Positions 1 through 6,965 of a stretch of DNA of 12,501 bases are shown one piece after another. The position numbers and the translations under genes were made by a program. The notes under the pieces were generated by a model. That model worked only from the letters and a program-made list of their open reading frames with translations. It was not told the DNA's origin and made no database searches. Source of the DNA: Chloroflexota bacterium. GTDB lineage: Bacteria; Chloroflexota; UBA6077; CF-72. The stretch covers positions 1 to 12,501 of the forward strand of contig JAFAPL010000693.1 in the NCBI GenBank assembly GCA_019247135.1, in the 5' to 3' direction. Within the stretch, counting starts at the first letter, position 1. The number at the start of each line of letters is the position of its first letter.

Positions 1-2004
1 AGCGGGCAACGTAAACACGAACGTGCTGCCGCGGCCCGGCTGCGATTCGACCCAGATGCGCCCGCCGTGTGATTCGACCAGGCTGCGGCAGATGAACAGC
101 CCGAGACCGACGCCTTTGATGGATCGACCCGTCGACTCGACGCGGTAAAAACGTTCGAACAAACGTGCCGCGTCGTCGGGCTTGATGCCGAGCCCGTGGT
201 CGCTGACACTGACGAACAACATCACATCGTCTGATGCGCCAACGCGAATCCGAACGGACCCGCCCTCTGGCGAATACTTGATCGCGTTATCGACGAGATT
301 GGCGATGATTTGCTCGACGCGCAGCGGGTCGGCCTCGGCGAGCGGGAGTCCCGGCTCGGTTTGAAGCTCCAGGCTGCAACCGCCAGCGAGAAGACGCCGT
401 TGGGCCAGGACTCGTTCGGCGATGCGCTCCAGGCGTATCGGCTCGGGCTGTAACGTCAGCACGCCTGCTTCGAGACTCGCCGCATCGAGAAGGTTGTCGA
501 CCAGCGCGGCGAGCCTGTTGGCCGAGAGCGACACGACCTCGAGGAACTCGCGTTGCGTGGTGGAATCCCAGGGTCCATCGTGGAGCAAGGTATCGGTGTA
601 GCCAGTGATGGCAGTCAGCGGCGACCGCAGCTCGTGCGATACGGTCGCCACGAGTGCTGATCGCGTACGCTCCGCCTCTGTCTCTACTGTGACGTCACGG
701 AGGACGAAGATGCGCCCCAGGATCGTGCCATCCCGATCACGCACGGGTGCCGAGTAGACGCGGAACCGCTGATACGGGTGGCGGCGCTCGAAGTCACCCA
801 CCGCGACGTGGTCGGGTTCGGCGAGCCAGCGCGAGCTTGCGTCAGCCAGCGTAGAGCTGCCTTCGACCCGGTAAAGCGCGTCAGCGGAGGCGAGGTCGGG
901 CGCTCCCAGCAGCGTGCTCCACAGCGCATTGCGCACAATCGCCATCCCGCGCGTGTCGACCATCATGATCCCGTCGCCCGTTGACTCCAGGACGGCGTCG
1001 AGGACGTCGCGTTCGTCCCGCAGTGAGCTGGTCGTCAGAGCCACGCGTTGCCGCATCGTCTCGAAGGCGCGTGCCAGAATGCCGATCTCATCGCGGCTTT
1101 TGGGCACGTCGACGTGCGTATTGAGCTCACCCGCCGCGATGCGTTCCGAGGCCGCCGTCAACCGCGCGAGCGGCGCGGCCAGAGAGCGAGCCAGCCACCA
1201 TGCAGCCACGGCACCGAGCACGAGGACGGCTGCACTGGCCAGCAAGAGCAATTGTTGGGCGTCGGCCTGGGCACGCTCGACGTCGGCAAGCGGAACGTCA
1301 AACACCAGGCTGTGCAAGGGGATATCGCCCGGGCTGGGCAGCGGCACAGTGCATCGTGCGGTGGTGCCAGTGGGTGGCGCGCACGCGGCGGTATCGTTCG
1401 GGGGCGTCGGGCCGACTGTGACCTGAAGCGCCGAGTTGGAGGCGATGCGCGAGAGAAAGCCACTGTCGCCTTCGAACGGTTCGGCGATCATGACCGCGCC
1501 GACGATCGGGCCGGACAGGCCATCCTTGAGCACAGGGACGTAGCCGCGGATCGCCAGGCCGAGCTCGTCTCCGTCTTCGGATCCGCCGATGTGCTGACCG
1601 CCAAGCGCGAGCCTCAGGCCTTGCAACTGACCAGAGAGGTCGTCGCCCACCTGGTCTGGCGCGTGACCGCGGGCGACGACCAGGCCGCCCGCGTCGGTGA
1701 CGGTGACACGCGTGCTCTGCAGGTCCGTCATCTGGCTCGACCAGGTGCGCAGAGGCGCCGGGTTGTTGCCCGTCAGGGCGGCGATGACCGCTGGATACAG
1801 CGAGATTGCCTCGCCCTCGGCGACGAGAGTCGCGGCGCGCTCGGCGTAAAGCGACTGGACTTGCAGTGCCCGGGCACGCGCCTGATTCGCGGTTTCGCGT
1901 TCGGCGCCGGCCGTTAGTCGGTCGTGGACAAGCCACGTGCCGAGCAGGTCACCCACAAGGAGGGTGCCCAGGATGGCAAGCAAAATTCTGGTGCGCAGCC
2001 GCAT
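1..2004 (-). CDS. Membrane sensor histidine kinase (HAMP-PAS-HisKA-HATPase), 3' end beyond window
   Basis: Two-component sensor kinase that autophosphorylates on His and passes the phosphate to a response regulator not seen here. The frame is open for 668 codons to the left edge. ATG at 2004 is the only start after the in-frame stop at 2026-2028. Order: TM1 (about 6-27); an extracytoplasmic sensor region (about 28-250) with Cys208 and Cys218 that could form a disulfide; TM2 (about 251-271); HAMP (about 272-325); a PAS-like domain (about 330-440); HisKA with SHELRSPL (phospho-acceptor His457); and HATPase with DNAIKYSPEGG (Asn573), SDHGLGI, FERFYRV and GVGLGLFI. All catalytic boxes are intact. 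The last residues visible (TFVFTLP) usually lie close to the C-terminus, so little is missing. Architecture resembles PhoR/VicK/ResE-type kinases; the ligand is unknown. It follows the adaptor gene on the same strand but appears to have its own promoter. Confidence 0.93.
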   Translation of the reverse strand, partial: MRLRTRILLAILGTLLVGDLLGTWLVHDRLTAGAERETANQARARALQVQSLYAERAATLVAEGEAISLYPAVIAALTGNNPAPLRTWSSQMTDLQSTRVTVTDAGGLVVARGHAPDQVGDDLSGQLQGLRLALGGQHIGGSEDGDELGLAIRGYVPVLKDGLSGPIVGAVMIAEPFEGDSGFLSRIASNSALQVTVGPTPPNDTAACAPPTGTTARCTVPLPSPGDIPLHSLVFDVPLADVERAQADAQQLLLLASAAVLVLGAVAAWWLARSLAAPLARLTAASERIAAGELNTHVDVPKSRDEIGILARAFETMRQRVALTTSSLRDERDVLDAVLESTGDGIMMVDTRGMAIVRNALWSTLLGAPDLASADALYRVEGSSTLADASSRWLAEPDHVAVGDFERRHPYQRFRVYSAPVRDRDGTILGRIFVLRDVTVETEAERTRSALVATVSHELRSPLTAITGYTDTLLHDGPWDSTTQREFLEVVSLSANRLAALVDNLLDAASLEAGVLTLQPEPIRLERIAERVLAQRRLLAGGCSLELQTEPGLPLAEADPLRVEQIIANLVDNAIKYSPEGGSVRIRVGASDDVMLFVSVSDHGLGIKPDDAARLFERFYRVESTGRSIKGVGLGLFICRSLVESHGGRIWVESQPGRGSTFVFTLPA

Positions 2005-2022
2005 GGCCGGAGGCGTGGACCC

Positions 2023-2050
2023 ATCCTAGCGGCGTGCCGCGGCGCGTCAA
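2023..2050 (-). promoter_or_regulatory. Candidate sigma70-type promoter for the histidine kinase gene
   Basis: On the minus strand, TTGACG (2050-2045) and TAGGAT (2028-2023) are separated by 16 nt. They match the -35 and -10 consensus at 5/6 and 4/6 positions. Transcription would start about 10-13 nt before the ATG at 2004, leaving a very short leader. No good Shine-Dalgarno precedes that ATG. Found by eye only; such matches also occur by chance. Confidence 0.4.
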
Positions 2051-2082
2051 GATCGCGGCCCTGAACAGGCGGGCGCCGCGCA

Positions 2083-2118
2083 TGAATAACGCCTGAACGT
2101 GTGCTCAGGCGTTATTCA
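2083..2118. terminator. 14-bp perfect inverted repeat between adaptor and kinase genes (terminator or operator)
   Basis: TGAATAACGCCTGA (2083-2096) and its exact reverse complement (2105-2118) flank an 8-nt spacer. The structure begins 6 nt past the stop codon of the adaptor gene, which is where a transcript-ending hairpin is expected. No T-tract follows on either strand, so it is not a canonical intrinsic terminator. It could be an mRNA-stabilising 3' hairpin, or a binding site for a dimeric regulator of the kinase gene, whose promoter candidate lies 33 nt further on. The arms are AT-richer than their surroundings. Confidence 0.6.
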
Positions 2119-2124
2119 GGCTAT

Positions 2125-4665
2125 CTATCCGCCGCCGCCCTGTTGCTGCTGCTGTTGCTGACCACCCCGTTGCCCGTTTTGGCCGCCCTGGGGACCATTC
2201 TGGCCGAGTGAGATGTCCTGGATCGGCACACCGTCGCGCAGTGCGCTCTGGCCCACCACCACGACTGGCTGCCCAGGCACGAGCCCACTGGTGATCTCGA
2301 CCTGCGTGTCGTTGCTCATGCCCGTCTGGACCGGCACCGCCTGCGCAGTACCGTTGTTGTCGACGAACACGATCTGGTTGCCGGCCTGCTGAACGATGGC
2401 TTCCTTCGGCACCAGGAGCGCGTCAGGCTTTTCAGCCGCGACAACCTGCGCCTGGGCGAACATGCCTGGCAACAAGCGCGGGTCCTGGTTATCAGGGACG
2501 ATCTTGGCGTCGAAGGTGTGGGCACGAGGGTCGCCGCTCGGGGCGACGCTGACCACGTGGGCTGGGAAGTTCACGTCGGGATACGCAGGCACGGTGAGCG
2601 TTACTGCCTGGCCCGGCTGGATCTGCCCGACGCGTGCTTCTTCGACCGTGACGTGTACCTCGACCGCGGTGCTGGCGAGCGTAAGGATCGGCGTCGAGGA
2701 GGACGCGAAGGCGCCTGCATTCAGCGCGCGCGAGCCGATCACGCCGTCGAACGGAGCCACGACGGTCGTCTGATCAAGGTTGGCCTGGGCCAGAGCGACG
2801 GATGCCTCCGCCTGGGCGACGCCAGCTACGGCCGCCTGGACGTCCGAGTCCAGATACGGCGACTCCGTCTTCTGCAAGTTGGCCAACTGCTGCTGGACCG
2901 CGGCGATCTGCTGTTGGAGGTCAGTTTGGGCGCCAGGGGCTACCGCCGTGGCGAGATTGTCCTGCGATTGCATGACGACTGCCTGCGCCTGACGCACATC
3001 CTCGGGGGTTGGTCCCTGATTGACGACGTCCAGCTTCGCCTGGTCGGTCAGGAGCTTCTGCTGCGCCGCATCGAATGAGCTCTGCAACTGGGCCTGCTGG
3101 GCGGCTTCGGTGCCACTGTTGATCGCGTCGAGTCTGGCCTGATCGGCCTTCAACTTCTGCGTGGCGCCGATCAACGTGCTTTGAGCCGAAGCGACTTCTG
3201 ACTGGAATGTGCCGCTGACCAGCGAATCCAGCTTGGCCTGATCGGCCTTGAGCTTTTCCTGCGCGGTGGTCAGGGTTGCCTGCGCGGCTTGCTGTTGGGC
3301 CGCGATGGTGGCCGCGGTTTCCGCGCTGAGGCGGGCCTGGTCGGTCTTCAGGTTCTCCTGCGCCGTGACCAGCTGGCTCTGCAGCTGCGCCTTGGTCGCA
3401 GGTGGGCCACCATTGAGTAGCTGGTTCAACGCTGACTGCGCGGCGACCAGCTGCTGCTGCGAGGCGGACAGCGAGGAGTTTGCGGCCTGCTTCGCGGCGT
3501 CGCACTGCGTGCCGCTGATGGTCGATCCGTTGCTGTTGACCGCGCACGCGCCGCCATTGGTGCCCTGCGTCGGGGGCGCGCCCGGTGTCGTCGGTGCGTT
3601 CGGCTTGACAGGATTTGACAGCACGGTGACGCTCGAATTGGCCGAATCTACCGACGCCTGGGCCGCGTCGACGAGTTGCCGAGCAGCCTGAATCTGGGCG
3701 TCTGGTGGCGAATTGGCCTGGTCGATAGCCGCTTGCGCCGCCTGGATGACAGCTTGATCGATCTTCACTTTGCTCTGGAGTTGCTGCAAGTCCGCCGAGC
3801 TCGACACGTTCGTGTTGGTGAGCGCTGCCTGTGCGGACGCGATCTGCGCTTTGTCGGTATCGACGGCGCTCTGGGCTGCCTGCAAATCAGAGGCGTTGGT
3901 TCCCCGCAGATTGTCCAGTGCCGATTGAGCGGCTGCTACGGCTGCCTTGTCGGAGTCGACGTTGCTCTGGGCGGCCTGGACATCCGATGTGCTCTGGCCC
4001 GTGAAGTTGTCGAGTGCTGCCTGAGCCGACTGGAGCGCCGACTGATCGGCGTCGACTGCGCTCTGGCTTGCCTGGCGAACGTCATCCGTCGGCCCGATCA
4101 GCAGTGCACGGAGCTTGGCCTGGGCGGAATCCAGACCGGCCTGAGCCGACTGAATGGTTTCGGGGCGGCCCTGCTGCAAGCCCGCCAGCCTCGCGTTGGC
4201 CGCGTCCAACTGCGCCTGCGCAACCGCGACATCCTCGGGGCGGGCACCGGCTTCGATCTGCGCCAGCTTGGCTCGCGCCGAGAGGAGCCCCGCCTGCGCT
4301 TGCAACAGCTGCGCGGGGAGTGCGCCCTGGTCGAGTACCGCCAGCGTGTCGCCACGATGGACGACGCTGCCAACGTCTACTGGCAGCTCAGTAATTACGC
4401 CCTGCGTGCGCGGCACGATGTTGACGGACTGTTGTGCCTGGACCGCGCCGGCGTAGCCGAGGACGGTGCTGATCGGGCCAACCGCGGCAGGCACGGTGCG
4501 CACCACCAGCCCGGTGCCGCCCGCCGGGCGCTGCTGCGCTTCGACCTGCTGTGGCTGGAACACGGTCGCCGTCGCCGCACCGCCGACCGCGACGGCCAGG
4601 ACGAGCACGCCGGCAATCGAGAAGGTAAGTGGCTTACTTCTGGCGAGACGTTGCATCAGGTGCAC
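2125..4665 (-). CDS. Very long HlyD/RND-type membrane-fusion (periplasmic adaptor) protein
   Basis: Adaptor subunit of an ABC- or RND-type export complex, 846 aa against roughly 350-450 for typical family members. Order: N-terminal membrane anchor or signal (about 14-35); first half of the lipoyl/barrel-sandwich motif (about 60-113, with VDVGSVVHRGDTLAVLD); a huge Ala/Gln-rich helical region (about 115-635); the second lipoyl half (about 634-665, VVAPFDGVIGS); a beta-barrel (about 667-745); a membrane-proximal domain (about 747-817, LLVPKEAIV); and a Q/G-rich tail ending in Q7G4. A Pro-rich loop (about 349-370) and Cys374/Cys388 interrupt the helical part. The start is GTG at 4665, because GAGG lies 9 nt upstream; the ATG at 4656 would be too far from it. 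No transporter partner is encoded nearby. Function in export is inferred from the family; the cargo is unknown. Confidence 0.9.
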   Translation of the reverse strand: MHLMQRLARSKPLTFSIAGVLVLAVAVGGAATATVFQPQQVEAQQRPAGGTGLVVRTVPAAVGPISTVLGYAGAVQAQQSVNIVPRTQGVITELPVDVGSVVHRGDTLAVLDQGALPAQLLQAQAGLLSARAKLAQIEAGARPEDVAVAQAQLDAANARLAGLQQGRPETIQSAQAGLDSAQAKLRALLIGPTDDVRQASQSAVDADQSALQSAQAALDNFTGQSTSDVQAAQSNVDSDKAAVAAAQSALDNLRGTNASDLQAAQSAVDTDKAQIASAQAALTNTNVSSSADLQQLQSKVKIDQAVIQAAQAAIDQANSPPDAQIQAARQLVDAAQASVDSANSSVTVLSNPVKPNAPTTPGAPPTQGTNGGACAVNSNGSTISGTQCDAAKQAANSSLSASQQQLVAAQSALNQLLNGGPPATKAQLQSQLVTAQENLKTDQARLSAETAATIAAQQQAAQATLTTAQEKLKADQAKLDSLVSGTFQSEVASAQSTLIGATQKLKADQARLDAINSGTEAAQQAQLQSSFDAAQQKLLTDQAKLDVVNQGPTPEDVRQAQAVVMQSQDNLATAVAPGAQTDLQQQIAAVQQQLANLQKTESPYLDSDVQAAVAGVAQAEASVALAQANLDQTTVVAPFDGVIGSRALNAGAFASSSTPILTLASTAVEVHVTVEEARVGQIQPGQAVTLTVPAYPDVNFPAHVVSVAPSGDPRAHTFDAKIVPDNQDPRLLPGMFAQAQVVAAEKPDALLVPKEAIVQQAGNQIVFVDNNGTAQAVPVQTGMSNDTQVEITSGLVPGQPVVVVGQSALRDGVPIQDISLGQNGPQGGQNGQRGGQQQQQQQGGGG
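2971..3366 (-). repeat. Four 99-bp tandem coding repeats, second helical arm of the adaptor
   Basis: Residues 434-565 of the adaptor fall into four units of exactly 33 residues, starting at 434, 467, 500 and 533. Each starts with a block like TAQEKLKADQAKL and ends near a Gly-containing break (for example SLVSG, AINSG, VVNQG). The DNA is also repetitive: similar segments recur around 3038, 3137 and 3236, exactly 99 bp apart. Thirty-three residues equals three hendecads, a coiled-coil periodicity. Probably produced by unequal duplication. Confidence 0.75.
3694..4080 (-). repeat. Four 32-33-residue coding repeats, first helical arm of the adaptor
   Basis: Residues 196-324 divide into units starting at 196 (33 aa), 229, 261 and 293 (32 aa each). 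Their pattern is VQAAQSxVDxDKAxxxxAQSALDN followed by a short polar break. The unit length is close to that of the second arm but the sequence differs. This fits two helical arms built from independently expanded repeats. Confidence 0.7.
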
Positions 4666-4673
4666 GATTGGTT

Positions 4674-4680
4674 ACCTCAA
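4674..4680 (-). promoter_or_regulatory. Shine-Dalgarno that fixes the adaptor's GTG start
   Basis: The minus strand reads TTGAGGT, with GAGG at 4678-4675, ending 9 nt before the GTG at 4665. That is a standard spacing, and it favours GTG over the ATG nine bases downstream. Confidence 0.6.
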
Positions 4681-4759
4681 CGACTGCATAGGGGCAACTC
4701 GGGCGGCCCCGCTCGGGTTCGAGTATGTCGCGCGGCGAAGCGTGGGAAGATAATGCCTT

Positions 4760-4776
4760 GTTAAAAGCCTTCTAAC
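4760..4776. promoter_or_regulatory. 17-bp palindrome in the divergent intergenic region, operator candidate
   Basis: The sequence fits GTTA-N-AAG-N-CTT-N-TAAC: seven of eight positions are mirrored about a central base. It is AT-rich within GC-rich DNA and lies between the divergent adaptor (start 4665) and glycosidase (start 4931) genes, where a shared regulator could bind. The surrounding 265 bp (4666-4930) otherwise hold only a weak hairpin. I found no convincing -35/-10 pair for either gene. Confidence 0.3.
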
Positions 4777-4809
4777 GCTTCTCACAGTGGACGAAAAGGA
4801 TACCTGCTG

Positions 4810-4835
4810 CGTGCCTGTCCGGCACGGCAATTTTT
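4810..4835 (+). promoter_or_regulatory. Small GC hairpin followed by T5 in the glycosidase leader
   Basis: CGTGCC (4810-4815) pairs with GGCACG (4821-4826) over a 5-nt loop. A T5 run follows at 4831-4835. It looks like a short intrinsic terminator on the plus strand, but no plus-strand gene lies upstream. If transcription of the glycosidase gene starts before it, it could be an attenuator. It may be chance. Confidence 0.2.
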
Positions 4836-4930
4836 GAACTCCTCGGGCCAGTGGGCGGTACAGCACCGTGATGAGGCCGTTGCACCGGCGCCCGTCACGG
4901 GCCGTGGGCTGCTTCGTTGTGCGTGGGTAT

Positions 4931-6847
4931 ATGTTCGGTCTCCCGCGCGCTGTGCATTTCTGTAAGGCTCTGTGCGCCGCCGTGGCGCTGATCGCAGCCG
5001 CCGCTCCCGCTGCGCCCATCGCTGGGGCGCAGTCCCAGTCAGGTGATACACGGTTCTTTTCGCAGACGAATTACCGCATTGATAACGACTCGTTGTGGAA
5101 CTTTTTCCAGCAACGCGGCGGCGTGCGCACCTTCGGCTATCCGGTCTCGCGAACGTTCCGCCTGGATGGTTTCTCGGTGCAGATTTTCCAGCGCGAAGTC
5201 ATGCAGCTCTGGCCTGATGGCAGCGTCCATACGCTCAACCTGCTCGACCAGGGGCTGCTGCCGTACACCAAGATCAACGGCAGTACGTTTCCGGCGACCG
5301 ATCCGGCGCTGATCTCCGGCGCGCCGACGCCGAGCGATCCCGATTACGGCACGAAGATCATCCAGTTCGTCCAGCAGAACGCACCCGACACGTTCAACGG
5401 CGAGCCCGTCAACTTCAACCAGACATTCCAGAACACGGTGACCTCTCAGGACGTGACGAATGCCGACGCGAGCCTGTTGCCGTTGTTCGATCTCGACATC
5501 TGGGGCGCGCCAACGAGCGCTCCAGCGGTTGACCCGAACAACCACGACTTCATCTATCAGCGTTTCCAGCGCAGCATCATGCACTACGACAAGAACTGCG
5601 GGTGTACGCAAGGTCTTCTGCTGGCCGATTACCTCAAATCGGTCATGACTGGCCAGAATTTACCGGCCGACCTGGCTGCACAGGTCCAGAATTCGAAGTA
5701 TTACAAGCAGTACGCACCGGGCAAATCTGGCAGCATTGCGCGCCCGAACGACTTGCCCGGCAGTGACCTGACCAACGCCTTCGAGCCTGAGCAACCAAGC
5801 GCGACAGGTTCAACGCCATCGACGAACAGCAACTTCGCCTACGGGTTCCAGGTACATATGTGGGATCTGGGCCAGCAGGCCAAGGGCTTCGTCGTGGGTG
5901 ATATTCGGCAAGCTGGGTTCGGCTGGGCCAAGAACCAGTGGAACTGGGCTGCGATCGAGACCGCGCCCGGCCAATACGACTGGAGCGAAGCCGACAGCGT
6001 CATCAACAGTGAAGCGAACGCTGGCTTGAGCATCCTCGTCAGCGTGCAGGACGCGCCGAGCTTCTACACTTCGCCGACCAGCGGACTGATGCCTTCGGAC
6101 CCCGCCAAGTTCCAGCAGCTCATGCAGACGATGGCCACCCACTACAAGGGCAAGATCCAGGGGTATGAGCTGTGGAACGAAGAGAACCTCTCGCGCGAGG
6201 CAGGCAGCAACATCGACCCCTCGACGTACCTCCCTCTATTAAAAGCTGGCTACGCGGGCGTGAAGGCGGGCGACCCGAATGCGCAGGTCTTCCTTGGCGC
6301 GTTGAGTCCTACGGGCACGAACACGCCGGGCGTGGCGATGGACGACCTGGGCTATCTGAAGGCGCTGTATGCATTGAACAACGGCGAAGCCAAGAACTAC
6401 TTCGACGTGATGACCGCGCACCTCAGCGGCTTCTCGAATCCGCCCGACTGCACGCCCGCGACGCCACAGTGCAGCCTGTCGGGCGGCTGGAACAACGATC
6501 CAAGCTTCTTCGCCTTTTCTCGACTGGGCCAGTATCACGACGCGATGACCGCGGCCGGCGATACAAACAAGAAGGTCTGGCTGACGGAGTTCGGCTACGA
6601 CTCGAACACGGTGGCCATCCCCGGATACGAGTACTCGACGTTCGTCTCCGAGGACGCACAGGCCAAGTTCCTGGTCCAGGCGATCCAGATGGCCAAACAG
6701 ACCCCATTCATCGGTGGTCTGATGGTTTGGAATCTCAACTACCAGGTCGCCGTGCCGCAGTCCGACGAGAAGTGGGGCTTCGGCGTGATTCGATCAGACT
6801 GGAGCCCGCGGCCGGCATTCACGGCGCTGGCGGCGATGCCGAAGTAG
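4931..6847 (+). CDS. Secreted clan GH-A-like glycoside hydrolase with N-terminal LGFP-like repeats
   Basis: Probable exported glycosidase, 638 aa from this start. A signal peptide fits at 1-33 (basic n-region, Ala-rich core, AGA cleavage region before QSQSG). Two repeats follow: about 45-112 (VRTFGYPVSRTF, then FSVQIFQREVMQLW) and about 190-237 (IWGAPTSAP, then FIYQRFQRSIMHY, LLLADYLK). They resemble the LGFP-type repeats of secreted cell-envelope proteins. After a Ser/Thr-rich linker, a TIM-barrel catalytic domain (about 300-636) has the acid/base motif YELWNEEN (Glu417) and the nucleophile motif VWLTEFGYD (Glu553), as in clan GH-A retaining enzymes (GH5/GH39-like; family not resolved). The frame is open back to GTG 4868 and ATG 4871, but those starts would give an overlong signal n-region. 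Substrate is unknown. A strong terminator follows. Confidence 0.82.
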   Translation: MFGLPRAVHFCKALCAAVALIAAAAPAAPIAGAQSQSGDTRFFSQTNYRIDNDSLWNFFQQRGGVRTFGYPVSRTFRLDGFSVQIFQREVMQLWPDGSVHTLNLLDQGLLPYTKINGSTFPATDPALISGAPTPSDPDYGTKIIQFVQQNAPDTFNGEPVNFNQTFQNTVTSQDVTNADASLLPLFDLDIWGAPTSAPAVDPNNHDFIYQRFQRSIMHYDKNCGCTQGLLLADYLKSVMTGQNLPADLAAQVQNSKYYKQYAPGKSGSIARPNDLPGSDLTNAFEPEQPSATGSTPSTNSNFAYGFQVHMWDLGQQAKGFVVGDIRQAGFGWAKNQWNWAAIETAPGQYDWSEADSVINSEANAGLSILVSVQDAPSFYTSPTSGLMPSDPAKFQQLMQTMATHYKGKIQGYELWNEENLSREAGSNIDPSTYLPLLKAGYAGVKAGDPNAQVFLGALSPTGTNTPGVAMDDLGYLKALYALNNGEAKNYFDVMTAHLSGFSNPPDCTPATPQCSLSGGWNNDPSFFAFSRLGQYHDAMTAAGDTNKKVWLTEFGYDSNTVAIPGYEYSTFVSEDAQAKFLVQAIQMAKQTPFIGGLMVWNLNYQVAVPQSDEKWGFGVIRSDWSPRPAFTALAAMPK

Positions 6848-6869
6848 CTTTTTTGCACGCGCGTGGATT

Positions 6870-6919
6870 GCGCGTCGCGGGGTACACAAGTCCGCTGTAC
6901 CTTCGCGGCGCGCTTTTTT
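6870..6919 (+). terminator. Strong intrinsic terminator of the glycosidase gene
   Basis: GCGCGTCGCG (6870-6879) pairs with CGCGGCGCGC (6904-6913) over 10 bp with one G-U pair. Inside it, GGTACA (6881-6886) pairs with TGTACC (6896-6901), closing a 9-nt loop. Six T residues follow directly at 6914-6919. It lies 23 nt after the stop codon and is a textbook Rho-independent terminator on the plus strand. Confidence 0.85.
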
Positions 6920-6951
6920 CCGCTGTCAGCGTGACGAGTCAGCCGTCAGCC

Positions 6952-6957
6952 TAGAAT
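6952..6957 (+). promoter_or_regulatory. Candidate -10 element for a leaderless transcript
   Basis: TAGAAT matches the TATAAT consensus at 5/6 positions and ends 8 nt before the GTG at 6966. Transcription would therefore begin at or within a few bases of the start codon. No Shine-Dalgarno is visible upstream of that codon. A GTGACG sequence (6931-6936) is a weak -35 at a short 15-nt spacing. Confidence 0.35.
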
Positions 6958-6965
6958 CGGGCAGC

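Noticed and set aside
1048..1917. Plus-strand open frame of 289 codons opposite the histidine kinase
   Set aside because: The minus-strand frame encodes a full, recognisable kinase; this frame is an Arg-rich shadow with no recognisable motif.
2128..2160. Triplet repeat tract (GCC and CTG/TTG) as an independent microsatellite
   Set aside because: It encodes the Q7G4 tail of the adaptor with mixed Gln codons; low-complexity Q/G tails occur in such proteins and need no separate explanation.
2971..4080. Regularly spaced repeats that could suggest a CRISPR array or minisatellite
   Set aside because: Units are in-frame coding repeats of 96-99 bp without unique spacers and vary at codon level like a coiled coil.
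3676..4764. Long plus-strand open frame (362 codons) opposite the adaptor gene
   Set aside because: It is antisense to the repeat-rich adaptor, rich in Arg/Leu/Gly with no domain, and reflects GC-rich codon bias on the real strand.
6849..6875. T6 run followed by an ACGCGC/GCGCGT hairpin just after the glycosidase stop
   Set aside because: The T run precedes the hairpin on the plus strand, so it is not a terminator by itself; the downstream structure 6870-6919 explains termination better and uses the same bases.
6172..6954. Plus-strand 260-codon frame overlapping the glycosidase 3' half
   Set aside because: It is out of frame with the catalytic domain, runs through the terminator, and has low-complexity Arg/Gly composition.
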